DNA of 64,000 bases from Acidocella facilis ATCC 35904 (GTDB lineage: Bacteria > Pseudomonadota > Alphaproteobacteria > Acetobacterales > Acetobacteraceae): assembly GCF_000687875.1 (NCBI RefSeq), contig NZ_JHYG01000002.1, forward strand, positions 1 through 64,000. Reading direction: 5' to 3'. The notes under the pieces were generated by a model. It was not told the origin of the DNA and made no database searches. It saw nothing but the letters and a program-made list of their open reading frames with translations. Positions 49,410 through 58,552 of the stretch are shown piece by piece. Position numbers and translations under genes: made by a program. The stretch's first letter is position 1; every line of letters begins with the position of its first letter.

Positions 49410-49963
49410 GCCACCCCCCGCAGCCGCAGCGCCAGCAAGCGCAAAATCTCCGCCGTCGCCCCCCAGATCACATGGTCCGGATGCGGCCACACCCAGAAGG
49501 ACCCCTCCCGCCCGCGCCACACCGCCTGCCGGCGCAGCGGGTAGTCAGGGTTCAGCAATGCGGAAAAGGGCAGGGCGAAAATCTCCTCCACCTCGTCATC
49601 GGCCGGGCGCAGCGCCACGCCCTCGGGCACCAGCCCGACAATCGGGGTGATATGAAACCCGGTCCCGGTGGCATGGTCATGCAGCCGCCCCAGCAGCTCC
49701 ACCTGGGCCGGATCAAGCCCGATCTCCTCCTGCGCCTCGCGCAAGGCGGCTTCAACCGGCGTCTCGCCCAGCCCCTCGATCTTCCCGCCCGGAAACGACA
49801 CCTGCCCGGCATGGGTGGTCATCAGCCGGCTGCGCCGGGTCAGCCACACGCCGCGCCCCGGCTCCAGCGCCACCAGCACGGAAGCCGGACGCAACCGCCC
49901 CAGCGCCAGCGCATTAAAGGCCAGATTTTCGGGAAAAGCCCGTCTCAGCTGCGCGGCCTTCAT
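49406..49963 (-). CDS. CoA pyrophosphatase (NUDIX)
   Basis: 185 aa. The NUDIX box reads GKIEGLGETPVEAALREAQ then EEIGL, fitting GX5EX7REUXEEXGU, and is preceded by THAGQVSFPGG, the extra motif of the CoA-specific NudL-type subgroup. It hydrolyses CoA or related nucleotides. It is coupled to cca downstream and 18 bp after the DUF1285 gene. Confidence 0.9.
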   Translation of the reverse strand: MKAAQLRRAFPENLAFNALALGRLRPASVLVALEPGRGVWLTRRSRLMTTHAGQVSFPGGKIEGLGETPVEAALREAQEEIGLDPAQVELLGRLHDHATGTGFHITPIVGLVPEGVALRPADDEVEEIFALPFSALLNPDYPLRRQAVWRGREGSFWVWPHPDHVIWGATAEILRLLALRLRGVA

Positions 49964-49981
49964 CGCCGCACCGCCCGGATC

Positions 49982-50578
49982 TCACTCGTCCAGATCGCAC
50001 TCCGCATCGGAACAGCAATTCGGCATATCGCCGAGCGGGAAGAACACCCCCTCGCTCCACACCCCCATGACCTTGCGGCCCTTGACGATGCCCGGTTCGG
50101 ACAGCGCCACCAGCTCATAATAGGTGGCGCGGTTGATCCGCGCCTCGATCGGGTATCTGCCTTTGCCATCGCGGATATGAAGATAGGGCGTCGGCTCGCA
50201 ACTGAGCAAATCATGCGCGATGCGGATGCGATGCGCCGGCCCCGCCGTCACGCATTGATCGACATTGGTGCGGAAACACAGGCTCTGGTTCCGGCCCTCG
50301 CCGCTCCATTGCAGCTCCACCGCCAGGAACGGCACATCCTCCACCTCGATCCTGCCGCGCTCGGCGGGTGTCTGCAGGATGTACTGGCCCTCCTCGTCGC
50401 GCGTCAGCACGGTGGAAAACAGGCAAACCATCGGCTTGCGGGTGATCGGGCTGCCTTTATACAGCCAGGTTCCGTCGCGGCGGATCAGGAAGGGCAGATC
50501 CCCGCAATCGGCGAGCGGACGTGCCGACGCGGCATCGCTCACACCCTGCCGCAGCCCCCCTTTCACCTCATACGTCAC
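49982..50578 (-). CDS. DUF1285 domain protein
   Basis: 198 aa from a GTG at 50578 with GGAG upstream; a longer in-frame start at 50677 would add an unrelated tail. DLPFLIRRDGTWLYKGSPITRKPMVCLFS, then FLAVELQWSGEGR and NVDQCVTAG, are typical of DUF1285. The function is unknown; the conserved order with NUDIX and cca suggests a housekeeping role. The C-terminus has the CCSDAECDLD stretch with several Cys. Confidence 0.85.
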   Translation of the reverse strand: MTYEVKGGLRQGVSDAASARPLADCGDLPFLIRRDGTWLYKGSPITRKPMVCLFSTVLTRDEEGQYILQTPAERGRIEVEDVPFLAVELQWSGEGRNQSLCFRTNVDQCVTAGPAHRIRIAHDLLSCEPTPYLHIRDGKGRYPIEARINRATYYELVALSEPGIVKGRKVMGVWSEGVFFPLGDMPNCCSDAECDLDE

Positions 50579-50790
50579 CTGATCACACTCCTCTCTCCAA
50601 GCGGATATAGGTTGCATAAGGAACGGATCAAAGAGGCAAGCACGCCCGCACGCCTTTCCGCGTTGAAATAGACACATCCCCGCATGAACGCAGCGCCAAT
50701 CTGATGAATCCTTAATTTATTCGACCCCAAAACTTTCTTGCGGCTTTGAAAGCCTTGGCGTTTTTCAGGCAAACTCGCTAAACCCCCGGC

Positions 50791-52500
50791 ATGGATTACG
50801 ATGTCATCGTCATAGGCGGCGGCCATGCCGGCACCGAGGCCGCGGCCGCCGCGGCGCGTTTTGGCGCCCGCACCGCCCTGATCACCCAAAGCGTCGCGCG
50901 CATCGGGGAGATGTCCTGCAACCCCGCCATTGGCGGTATCGGCAAGGGCCATCTCGTCCGCGAGATCGACGCGCTGGACGGTCTGATGGGCAAAGCCGCA
51001 GACTCCGCCTGCATCCATTTCAAATTGCTGAATCGCGGCAAGGGCCCCGCCGTGCGTGGCCCCCGCGCCCAGGCGGACCGCAAACTCTACCGCGCCGCCA
51101 TCCAGGCCCTGCTCGCCGCACAACCCAACCTTACCATTTTGGAAGGTGAGGCCGCCGGGCTGGAAACGCGCGAGGGTATCCTCACCGGCATCAAGCTCGC
51201 CTCAGGCGCAACCCTCACCTGCGCCGCCGCCGTGCTCACCACCGGCACCTTCCTCAACGGCGTGCTGCATTTCGGCCCGCAGATGCAGCCCGGCGGGCGG
51301 GTGGATGACGCCCCCTCCCGCGCTTTGGCGGCCGACCTGCACCGCCTGGCCCTGCCTTTGGGCCGGCTGAAAACCGGCACCCCGGCGCGGCTGGCGAAAT
51401 CCAGCATCGATTGGGAAAGCCTGCCGGAAGATCGAGGCGAAACCCCGCCCGAGCCCTTCTCGGCCCTGACCGCGCGCATCACCAACCCGCAAATCTCCTG
51501 CCGCATCACCGGCACCACCGAGGCCACGCACCAGCTCATCCGCGACAATCTCCACCAATCCGCGGTCTATGGCGGCAACATCGCCGGGCGCGGCCCGCGC
51601 TATTGCCCCTCGATCGAAGACAAGGTCGTCCGCTTCGCCGAAAAACCCGGCCATCAGATCTTCCTGGAGCCGGAAGGTCTGGATGACGATACGATCTACC
51701 CGAACGGCATCTCCACCTCGCTGCCGCTGGCGGTGCAGGCGGCGATGATCAAAACCATTCCAGGGCTGGAACAAGCCAGAATCCTGCGCCCCGGCTACGC
51801 GGTGGAATATGACTATGTCGACCCGCGCGCCCTCGACCACGCGCTGGCGCTGAAATCCCTCCCCGGCCTCTATCTCGCCGGCCAGATCAACGGCACCACC
51901 GGCTATGAGGAAGCCGGCGCCCAGGGCCTCATCGCCGGGCTGAACGCCGCGCGCCGGGCAGGGGGGATGGATCCCGTCCAGCTTTCCCGCGCCGATGCCT
52001 ATATCGGCGTGCTGATCGATGATCTGGTGACGCAAGGTGTCACCGAGCCCTACCGCATGTTCACCTCCCGCGCCGAATACCGCCTGCTGTTGCGCGCCGA
52101 TAATGCCGAGCTGCGCCTGACGCAAAAGGGCCTGGATTGGGGCTGCGTCGGCTCCGAGCGCGAAGCCGCCTTCGCGGCGCTGAAAGCCGAAATCGCGGCG
52201 TTTGGAAACAAGCCGGAAGGTGAGGGCAGGGCCGCCAACATCTTGCGCGCGGACCTGCTCTATGCCGGCTATATCGCCCGGCAGAATTCCGAAATCCGCT
52301 CCCGCGAAAAGGACGAGGCGGTGAAAATCCCCGACAGCTTCGACTACACCGCCATCGGTGGCCTCTCCGCCGAGCTGCGGGAAAAACTCACCCGCACCCG
52401 CCCGCAAACCCTTGCCGCCGCCGGCCGCATCGAGGCGATAACCCCCGCCGCGCTGGGCGCTATTTTCGGCGCCCTGCGCAAGGCCGGCCGCGCCGCATGA
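50791..52500 (+). CDS. mnmG: tRNA uridine 5-carboxymethylaminomethyl modification enzyme
   Basis: 569 aa, about 50 shorter than most MnmG. The N-terminal FAD motif is [15 protein letters not shown], followed by [46 protein letters not shown] and [14 protein letters not shown]. With MnmE it builds the cmnm5 group at U34. mnmE is not beside it here; instead rsmG, parA, parB follow with overlaps, the usual near-origin order. Confidence 0.95.
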   Translation: MDYDVIVIGGGHAGTEAAAAAARFGARTALITQSVARIGEMSCNPAIGGIGKGHLVREIDALDGLMGKAADSACIHFKLLNRGKGPAVRGPRAQADRKLYRAAIQALLAAQPNLTILEGEAAGLETREGILTGIKLASGATLTCAAAVLTTGTFLNGVLHFGPQMQPGGRVDDAPSRALAADLHRLALPLGRLKTGTPARLAKSSIDWESLPEDRGETPPEPFSALTARITNPQISCRITGTTEATHQLIRDNLHQSAVYGGNIAGRGPRYCPSIEDKVVRFAEKPGHQIFLEPEGLDDDTIYPNGISTSLPLAVQAAMIKTIPGLEQARILRPGYAVEYDYVDPRALDHALALKSLPGLYLAGQINGTTGYEEAGAQGLIAGLNAARRAGGMDPVQLSRADAYIGVLIDDLVTQGVTEPYRMFTSRAEYRLLLRADNAELRLTQKGLDWGCVGSEREAAFAALKAEIAAFGNKPEGEGRAANILRADLLYAGYIARQNSEIRSREKDEAVKIPDSFDYTAIGGLSAELREKLTRTRPQTLAAAGRIEAITPAALGAIFGALRKAGRAA

Positions 52501-53069
52501 ATGAGGATAAGCTGCGCGCCTTCGCCGATCTGGTGCTGAAATGGTCGCCGAAAATCAATCTGGTCTCCAAGGCCGACCTGAACCATGTCTGGGACCGGCA
52601 TATCCAGGACTCCCTGCGCCTGCTGCCCTATCTGCCCAAGCATCTCGACCGCGCCATCGATCTCGGCTCCGGCGGCGGTTTTCCCGGCATGGTGCTGTGC
52701 ATCGCCAGCGGCGTCCCGTTCGAGATGATCGAATCAGATTCCCGCAAGGCCGCCTTCCTGATGGAAGCCGCGCGCCAGACCGGCGCACCGGCAAAAATTC
52801 ATAATTGCCGCATCGAAGCCGCCCGTGTCGAACCCGCGTCCCTCATCACCGCCAGAGCCTTGGCGCCCTTGGATAAATTGCTGGGCCTGGCGGCGCCTTT
52901 GCTGAAACCGGGCGGATTTTGCCTGTTCCCGAAAGGCAAGGGCGTGGAAGTTGAATTGACGCTCGCCGCCCCCCTCTGGCACATGGAAACAGACCATATT
53001 TCCGCCCCGGACTGGGGCGAAAGCTGCATCCTGAAAGTGAGCCAGATCCGCCATGCCGGAGCCGCATAA
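52497..53069 (+). CDS. rsmG: 16S rRNA (guanine527-N7)-methyltransferase
   Basis: 190 aa. [19 protein letters not shown] and the SAM-binding [16 protein letters not shown] are hallmarks of RsmG, followed by [13 protein letters not shown] and [20 protein letters not shown]. It methylates G527 of 16S rRNA. Its ATG overlaps the mnmG stop by 4 bp and its 3' end overlaps parA by 17 bp. Confidence 0.95.
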   Translation: MNEDKLRAFADLVLKWSPKINLVSKADLNHVWDRHIQDSLRLLPYLPKHLDRAIDLGSGGGFPGMVLCIASGVPFEMIESDSRKAAFLMEAARQTGAPAKIHNCRIEAARVEPASLITARALAPLDKLLGLAAPLLKPGGFCLFPKGKGVEVELTLAAPLWHMETDHISAPDWGESCILKVSQIRHAGAA

Positions 53070-53850
53070 AAAACCGCGCATCATCGCCATCGCCAATCAG
53101 AAAGGCGGGGTCGGCAAAACCACCACCGCCATCAACCTCGCCGCCGCGCTGGCGGTGGGGGGGCTGAAAGTGCTGCTGGTCGATATCGACCCGCAAGGCA
53201 ACGCCTCCACCGGGCTTGGCATCGACCATGACGCCCGCAATGGCGGCAGCTACGCGCTGCTGGCGGGGGATGTCAGCCTGGCGGACTCCATCGTCGCCAC
53301 CAATGTCGAAAACCTCTCCGTCGTCCCCGCTGTCGCGGATCTGATGGGGGCGGACATGGAATTCAGCGCCCATGAGCGCCGCAACTTTCTGCTCACCGAC
53401 GCCTTCGCCCAAGGCTGCGATGCGGATGTGGTGTTTATCGATTGCCCGCCCGGCCTCGCTCTGCTCACCCTCAACGCCCTCACCGCCGCGGATGCCGTGC
53501 TGGTGCCGCTACAGGCGGAATTCTTCGCGCTGGAGGGCATCTCGCAGCTGATGCGCTCGGTGGAAATGGTCAAGCGCAGCCTCAACCCGAGGCTCGAAAT
53601 CGAGGGCATCGTGCTGACCATGACCGACCGGCGCAACAACCTGTCCGAACAGGTCAGCGGCGATGTCCGCACCTATTTCAAGGACAAGGTCTTCGAAACC
53701 GCCATCCCCCGCAATATCCGCATCACCGAAGCCCCTTCCCATGGCATCCCGGTCCTGCTTTATGATTTCCGCTCCACCGGGGCGCAGGCTTACCTCTCCC
53801 TGGCGGCGGAATTTTTGCGCCGGGCGCGCGCACGGAAGGAATTGGCATGA
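53053..53850 (+). CDS. parA: Chromosome partitioning ATPase ParA
   Basis: 265 aa. The deviant Walker A KGGVGKTT lies at residues 17-24, with VDIDPQGNASTGLG, VVFIDCPPGLALLTLNAL and LVPLQAEFFALEGISQL following. It is the ATPase that pulls ParB-bound origins. The ATG lies inside rsmG. It overlaps parB by 4 bp. Together with parB and the parS array, it places this locus close to the origin. Confidence 0.96.
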   Translation: MPEPHKKPRIIAIANQKGGVGKTTTAINLAAALAVGGLKVLLVDIDPQGNASTGLGIDHDARNGGSYALLAGDVSLADSIVATNVENLSVVPAVADLMGADMEFSAHERRNFLLTDAFAQGCDADVVFIDCPPGLALLTLNALTAADAVLVPLQAEFFALEGISQLMRSVEMVKRSLNPRLEIEGIVLTMTDRRNNLSEQVSGDVRTYFKDKVFETAIPRNIRITEAPSHGIPVLLYDFRSTGAQAYLSLAAEFLRRARARKELA

Positions 53851-54725
53851 GCGGCAAGGAAACACGCAAACCTCTGGCACGCGGCCTCGCCGCCCTGATG
53901 GGCGATGCCGTGGCTGTGCCCGCCACCCCCAACGCGCCGGGGGTGCAGCGCCTGCCGGTGGAAATGCTGGAGCCGAGCCCCTTCCAGCCGCGCCAGGAAA
54001 TGGATGAAACCGCCTTGCAGGAGCTGGCGGATTCCATCGCCCAGCGCGGTATTTTGCAGCCGCTGCTGGTCCGCCCGAAACCCGGTGTCGCCGGGCATTA
54101 CCAGATCATCGCCGGCGAGCGCCGCTGGCGCGCCTCCCAGCGTGCGAAGCTGCATGAAGTCCCGGTGCTGGTGCGCGATCTCTCGGACGCGGACGCCATG
54201 GCCGCCGGGCTGGTGGAAAACCTCCAGCGCGAAAACCTCAACCCGGTGGAAGAGGCCGAGGGCTATAAGCGCCTCACCGACGAGTTCAAGCTGAGCCACG
54301 ACAAGCTGGGCGAGGCCGTCGGCAAATCCCGCTCGCACATCACCAATGTCATGCGCCTGCTCTCTCTGCCGCCGCAGGTGCAATGGCTGCTGCGCGACGG
54401 CGAGATCTCCACCGGCCACGCCAAGGCGCTGATGGCGCATCCCGACCCGGTGAAAGCCGCCAATGATGTGGTCAAGCGCGGCCTCTCAGTGCGCCAGACC
54501 GAGGCGCTGGTGAAAAATCTCGGCCAGTCCATCGCGCCCAAGGAAACCACCCGCGCCCCTCGGCCGACCGGTGATAATGCTGAGATCGCCGCGTTGGCCG
54601 ACAGCCTGTCCGAGAAACTCGGCCTCAAGGTTGAGGTCAAATTCAATGGCCAGGGCGGCGCCCTGATCCTGCATTACTCGGACCTCGACCAGCTCGATAC
54701 CGTCCTGGCGTTGCTGAATAACTGA
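53847..54725 (+). CDS. parB: Chromosome partitioning protein ParB
   Basis: 292 aa. [20 protein letters not shown] is followed by the CTP-binding [40 protein letters not shown] and a parS-reading HTH ([27 protein letters not shown]). The C-terminal dimer domain ends VLALLNN. It loads at parS and spreads as a CTP-dependent clamp. Four parS-type sites start 13 bp after its stop. Confidence 0.96.
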   Translation: MSGKETRKPLARGLAALMGDAVAVPATPNAPGVQRLPVEMLEPSPFQPRQEMDETALQELADSIAQRGILQPLLVRPKPGVAGHYQIIAGERRWRASQRAKLHEVPVLVRDLSDADAMAAGLVENLQRENLNPVEEAEGYKRLTDEFKLSHDKLGEAVGKSRSHITNVMRLLSLPPQVQWLLRDGEISTGHAKALMAHPDPVKAANDVVKRGLSVRQTEALVKNLGQSIAPKETTRAPRPTGDNAEIAALADSLSEKLGLKVEVKFNGQGGALILHYSDLDQLDTVLALLNN

Positions 54726-54737
54726 CGCCTTCGCCGA

Positions 54738-54870
54738 TGTTCCACGTGGAACATCGGCTCGCCCGCCGACGTCCTATGTTCCACGTGGAACATCCCAACC
54801 CCAGCCAGCCTCCAATGTTCCACGTGGAACATCGACCAACCACCCAGCGCCCTATGTTCCACGTGGAACA
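54738..54870. repeat. parS array: four sites at exact 39-bp spacing
   Basis: Four identical 16-bp palindromes TGTTCCACGTGGAACA start at 54738, 54777, 54816 and 54855. All share the wider core ATGTTCCACGTGGAACATC. The three 23-bp spacers differ in sequence but not length. They differ from the Bacillus-type consensus by symmetric C/G at positions 5 and 12. They lie right after parB and are its likely loading sites. Confidence 0.93.
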
Positions 54871-54980
54871 TCGCCCCGCCAAAGCAATGACATCGCTCTA
54901 AACAGATTTTTAAGCCTGTTCCGTCATGCTCCGTCTGCGCTGGCCTCGCCGCGCCACGACCATGCTTGAAGGAACTGGAC

Positions 54981-56879
54981 ATGTCATTTCTGCGCCGCCT
55001 CTCCATTACCTGGCAGTTCAACCTGCTTTCGGCCTTTGCATTGCTGCTGATGGTCTCCGGCACCGCCGTCTCTCTGCATCAATCCTACAATGCCGAGATG
55101 GCCGAGAAGAAATTCCAGATCCGCTCCATGGATGAAGCCGCGGCCAGCATCGCCGAATATTATGTCGGTCTGGCCAAGGCTGGCGGCATGACCACGCCAG
55201 AAGCACAGAAAGCCGCGTTGGCCGCCATCGGGGCCATCCGCTACGGCAACAACACAAATTATATGTTTGTCTACAATACAGAAGGAATAGCGCTCCAACA
55301 TCCGTTCAAGAAATTGATCGGCAAGAATCTCATGAACGTGCCGGACGCCAAGGGCAAGCTGTTCAATCCTGAGATGTTCCGCCAGGCGATCGAGGGGCAT
55401 GTCTATTTCGCGCATTATGTCTGGCCGCGCACCGCCGGCGCCACGCCGGAACCCAAAATGAGTTCTCTGCTCCTGGTGCCGGAATGGCATTGGGTGGTCG
55501 GCACCGGCGTGTATATTGACGATGTCGACAGCATGATGCTTGCCCATCTGCTCACGCTCTCAGCCATATTCCTGCCCTTGTTGGGCCTGTATCTCGTCGC
55601 CGTATTTGCGGCGCGCCGGCAGATCTCCGGGCTGCTGACCGGGCTGAGCCAGGCGATGAAGCGGATTTCCGCCGGCGACCTCAACGCCCCCATCCCCGCG
55701 ACCGACCGGCATGACGAACTCGCCATCATGGCGACCTCGCTGACCAGCTTCAAAGCCGACGCCATCGAAAAGCGAAAGCTGGAAGCGGACGCCGAAACCA
55801 TCCGCCGCCAGGCCGAGGAAACGCACCGTCTCGCCGAGGCCGAGGCCGCACGCCGTGCCGAAGAGCAATCGGCGGTCATCGTCGGGCTGGGCGGCGGGCT
55901 GAGCCGGCTGGCCGCGGGAGATTTGTCGCAGAGTCTCGATACGAAGTTCGCCGCCGAATACGAATCCTTGCGCGCGGATTTCAACGCCGCGCTGAAGCAG
56001 CTGCGCGCCACCATGGCGGCGGTCGGCGAAAGTGTCGGCAATGTCCGGGCCGGCACGGCGGAAATGATGGAAGCGGCGGACGATCTTTCCCGCCGGACGG
56101 AACATCAGGCGGCGGCGCTGGAGGAAACCGTCGCAGCGCTGGATGGCGTCACCCGTACCGTAAAGGAAACCGCCGAGGATGCGGAGCGCGTGCTGCGTGT
56201 GGTCGGCCAGGCGCATGACAAGGCCAGCCAATCCGGAACGGTGATGCGCAATGCCGTGGAGGCGATGACCGAGATCGAAGCCTCATCCGGGCAGATCGGC
56301 AATATTATCGGCGTGATCGATGAAATCGCTTTCCAGACCAATCTTCTGGCGCTGAATGCCGGGGTTGAGGCGGCGCGCGCAGGTGAGGCAGGGCGGGGTT
56401 TTGCCGTGGTCGCCACCGAAGTGCGGGCCCTGGCGCAGCGCTCCGCCGAAGCCGCAAAGGAGATCAAAACCCTGATCTCGACCTCCGGCGCGCAAGTTGA
56501 AACCGGCGTGCGGCTGGTGGGCGAAACCGGGACGGCGCTGGCCGAAATCGTCACCCAGGTGGCGGAGCTGAATCAGATGGTGAAAAAGATTTCCAGCTCC
56601 GCCACCCAGCAATCGATGGGGCTGGCGGAAGTGAACGCGGCGATGGGGCAGATGGATCAGGTCACCCAGCAAAACGCGGCGATGGTCGAGGAAAGCACCG
56701 CCGCCTGCCATGCCTTGGCGGAGAATGCCGGGCAGCTGGACCAGCTGATCGCCCAGTTCAACATCACCGCCGCACCAGGAAAAGCCACCCAACCGGCGAA
56801 GGGAAAACCGCAGGGGCAGGCGCATGCCAAAATCCTCACCGGCAATTTCCGGCCTCTTCCGGGCGCGGTGACTGGCTAA
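54981..56879 (+). CDS. Methyl-accepting chemotaxis protein (sCache_2 sensor)
   Basis: 632 aa. There is a membrane helix at residues 10-35 and a periplasmic single Cache domain (about 36-180: GNNTNYMFVYNTEGIALQHPFKKLIGKNL, VPEWHWVVGTGVYIDDVD). A second membrane helix follows at about 185-210, then HAMP (SGLLTGLSQAMKRISAGDLNAP) and a second HAMP-like repeat. The signalling domain carries IIGVIDEIAFQTNLLALNAGVEAARAG. AAGGA lies 7 bases before the ATG; an in-frame TTG at 54966 is less likely. The ligand is unknown; small organic acids are usual for this sensor type. Confidence 0.92.
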   Translation: MSFLRRLSITWQFNLLSAFALLLMVSGTAVSLHQSYNAEMAEKKFQIRSMDEAAASIAEYYVGLAKAGGMTTPEAQKAALAAIGAIRYGNNTNYMFVYNTEGIALQHPFKKLIGKNLMNVPDAKGKLFNPEMFRQAIEGHVYFAHYVWPRTAGATPEPKMSSLLLVPEWHWVVGTGVYIDDVDSMMLAHLLTLSAIFLPLLGLYLVAVFAARRQISGLLTGLSQAMKRISAGDLNAPIPATDRHDELAIMATSLTSFKADAIEKRKLEADAETIRRQAEETHRLAEAEAARRAEEQSAVIVGLGGGLSRLAAGDLSQSLDTKFAAEYESLRADFNAALKQLRATMAAVGESVGNVRAGTAEMMEAADDLSRRTEHQAAALEETVAALDGVTRTVKETAEDAERVLRVVGQAHDKASQSGTVMRNAVEAMTEIEASSGQIGNIIGVIDEIAFQTNLLALNAGVEAARAGEAGRGFAVVATEVRALAQRSAEAAKEIKTLISTSGAQVETGVRLVGETGTALAEIVTQVAELNQMVKKISSSATQQSMGLAEVNAAMGQMDQVTQQNAAMVEESTAACHALAENAGQLDQLIAQFNITAAPGKATQPAKGKPQGQAHAKILTGNFRPLPGAVTG

Positions 56880-56905
56880 AGAAATATGTGCCTCCGCCCC
56901 GGCTA

Positions 56906-57007
56906 GAGCGTATTCCGTTCCCGTTGGTGCACGGAATACGCTCCAGCTTTTTGTTCGAGCGAGCAACTTTATCCGATCAAACGAGTCCGTTTGATCGGAT
57001 GTTGCTC
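56906..57007. repeat. Tandem intergenic hairpins between MCP and holA
   Basis: Hairpin 1 is GAGCGTATTCCGT with ACGGAATACGCTC (56906-56943), followed by a TTTTTG tract. Hairpin 2 is GAGCAAC...ATCCGATCAAACG with CGTTTGATCGGAT...GTTGCTC (56961-57007). Both are long and nearly perfect. They lie between convergent genes, so they likely terminate transcription, and look like copies of an alphaproteobacterial intergenic repeat. Confidence 0.7.
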
Positions 57008-57032
57008 TAAGAGCGCCGGGGCGGATCCGGCC

Positions 57033-58043
57033 TTATTGCCGGCCGGCCGAACGCGCCCGGCTGGCCAGGGCCAGCAAGGTCTGGCGGCAATAATCGTCGT
57101 CGGGAATATGGGTGGTCTTGCACGCCACTTCCGCCGCCAGCGCCGCCTGCAAGGCCTGCTCGACCGCCCGCAGCGGCCAGAGCCTTAGCATTTTCTGCAC
57201 CACCGGCTGACGCTTGAAAAATACCGGCGGGCGCATGCCGGCCATCGCCTCCTGCGCCGAAGCGCCTTGCGCCATGGTGCTGGCCGCCAGCCGCAGCTTG
57301 GCCAGCTCCGAGAGCAGCACCCGCACCAGCGCCACCGGCGAGGCGCCTTCCTCATAAGCCAGGCTCAGCGCCTTATCAGTCGCAGCCAGATCGCCGGTCA
57401 GCGCCGCATCGATCGCATCCCCCACCGAGGTCTCGCCGCCATCCGCCAGCAGCGAAGACACATCCGCCAGAGAGAGCCGCTTTTCCGCCCCGGCATAGAG
57501 CACCAGAATTTCCAGCGCCTGACCGAGCGGGCCTTCCTCGCCGGAGAGATTTTGCGCGGCCCAGGCGGCGGCGTCCTGGTCGATGCTCACCCCCTGGGCG
57601 CGCAGCCGTGCCGTGATCACCTGCGGCAAGCGCCCGGCATCGATGGCGTAGCAGGCGATGCTGACGATCCCCGGCGCTTTCTCCGCCAGACTGCGCAGTT
57701 TGGATTTCGCCGTCAGCTCCCCGGCTTCCAGAATCACCAGCGCGTCGGGCGGCGATTTAGTTAATAATTCTAACGATTTTGTTAGCGGCTCATGCGCATC
57801 CCGCACCCGCACCACACGCTCTCCGCCGCCCAGCGAAGCCGCGGTGGCCTCGGCCAGCAGCGTATCCGGGCTGGGGTTGGACAGCTCGGCGAAGCGGAAC
57901 GGATCATTCAGCGCGCCGGGCACGCTGCGCGCCAAGGCCAGCCCGCGTTCCGCCACCAGCCCGGCATCCGGCCCGTGCAGCAGCACCAGGCGGGCATTGG
58001 GCGCCTTCAGGAACGCCTCGACCCGGCTGGCTTCAAGCTTCAT
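57033..58043 (-). CDS. holA: DNA polymerase III delta subunit
   Basis: 336 aa. LVLLHGPDAGLVAERGLALA at the N-terminus is the AAA+-like domain start of HolA; FAELSNPSPDTLLAEATAASLGGGERVVRVRDA follows. Residues 190-336 form the helical collar domain. It opens the beta clamp in the clamp loader. Its start overlaps the lptE stop by 4 bp in the conserved leuS-lptE-holA unit. Confidence 0.9.
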   Translation of the reverse strand: MKLEASRVEAFLKAPNARLVLLHGPDAGLVAERGLALARSVPGALNDPFRFAELSNPSPDTLLAEATAASLGGGERVVRVRDAHEPLTKSLELLTKSPPDALVILEAGELTAKSKLRSLAEKAPGIVSIACYAIDAGRLPQVITARLRAQGVSIDQDAAAWAAQNLSGEEGPLGQALEILVLYAGAEKRLSLADVSSLLADGGETSVGDAIDAALTGDLAATDKALSLAYEEGASPVALVRVLLSELAKLRLAASTMAQGASAQEAMAGMRPPVFFKRQPVVQKMLRLWPLRAVEQALQAALAAEVACKTTHIPDDDYCRQTLLALASRARSAGRQ

Positions 58044-58552
58044 GCAGAAGGATGGGTGCGGAACCAGGCGGCGAGCTGCACGGTGATCTGCTCGGCAATC
58101 TCATCGGACAGCGTCTGGTTGACCTTGGCGGTTTCCAGATTGGCGGCGAAATATTGCTGGTCGATCACGTTCAGCGCATCCGCGGCGACGGCATTGCCGG
58201 AGGCCAGAATCTGCTCCGGGTGGCCGATGGGGGCGAGCGTCCAACTGGCCCGCGCATCAAAGCGGGTGCGGCTGGTGGAGCTGTCCGACTGCACGCCTTC
58301 GCCGGTCTGGCCGATGCTGTAATTGACCGCGAGCACGTAATGCTCGGTCACCGGCTGGCCATCCGTGTAGAGATGCTGCTGCAGGCTCAGCCGCAGCATC
58401 TGCCCGGTGCGCTCGGGCAGGTTCTGCACGAACACGCTATCGAGTTTGTCGCTGGCGGCCGCCCCCTGCGCCCCGCCATAAAGCGGCGTGAAGCCGCATC
58501 CGGAGAGGGCGAGAAGGGCGAGGGCGGCGAAGGCTTTACGGTTTGACGACAA
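58040..58552 (-). CDS. lptE: LPS-assembly lipoprotein LptE
   Basis: 170 aa. The lipoprotein signal ends in the LSGC lipobox with Cys at residue 19, followed by GFTPLYGG, typical of LptE N-termini. The rest is an alpha/beta fold. It plugs LptD in the outer membrane to insert LPS. Its start overlaps leuS by 17 bp. Confidence 0.88.
   Translation of the reverse strand: MSSNRKAFAALALLALSGCGFTPLYGGAQGAAASDKLDSVFVQNLPERTGQMLRLSLQQHLYTDGQPVTEHYVLAVNYSIGQTGEGVQSDSSTSRTRFDARASWTLAPIGHPEQILASGNAVAADALNVIDQQYFAANLETAKVNQTLSDEIAEQITVQLAAWFRTHPSA

Noticed and set aside
54643-54882. Open frame with a repeated CSTWNIG peptide
   Set aside because: It is simply the parS array translated on the minus strand; the repeat period equals the 39-bp site spacing.
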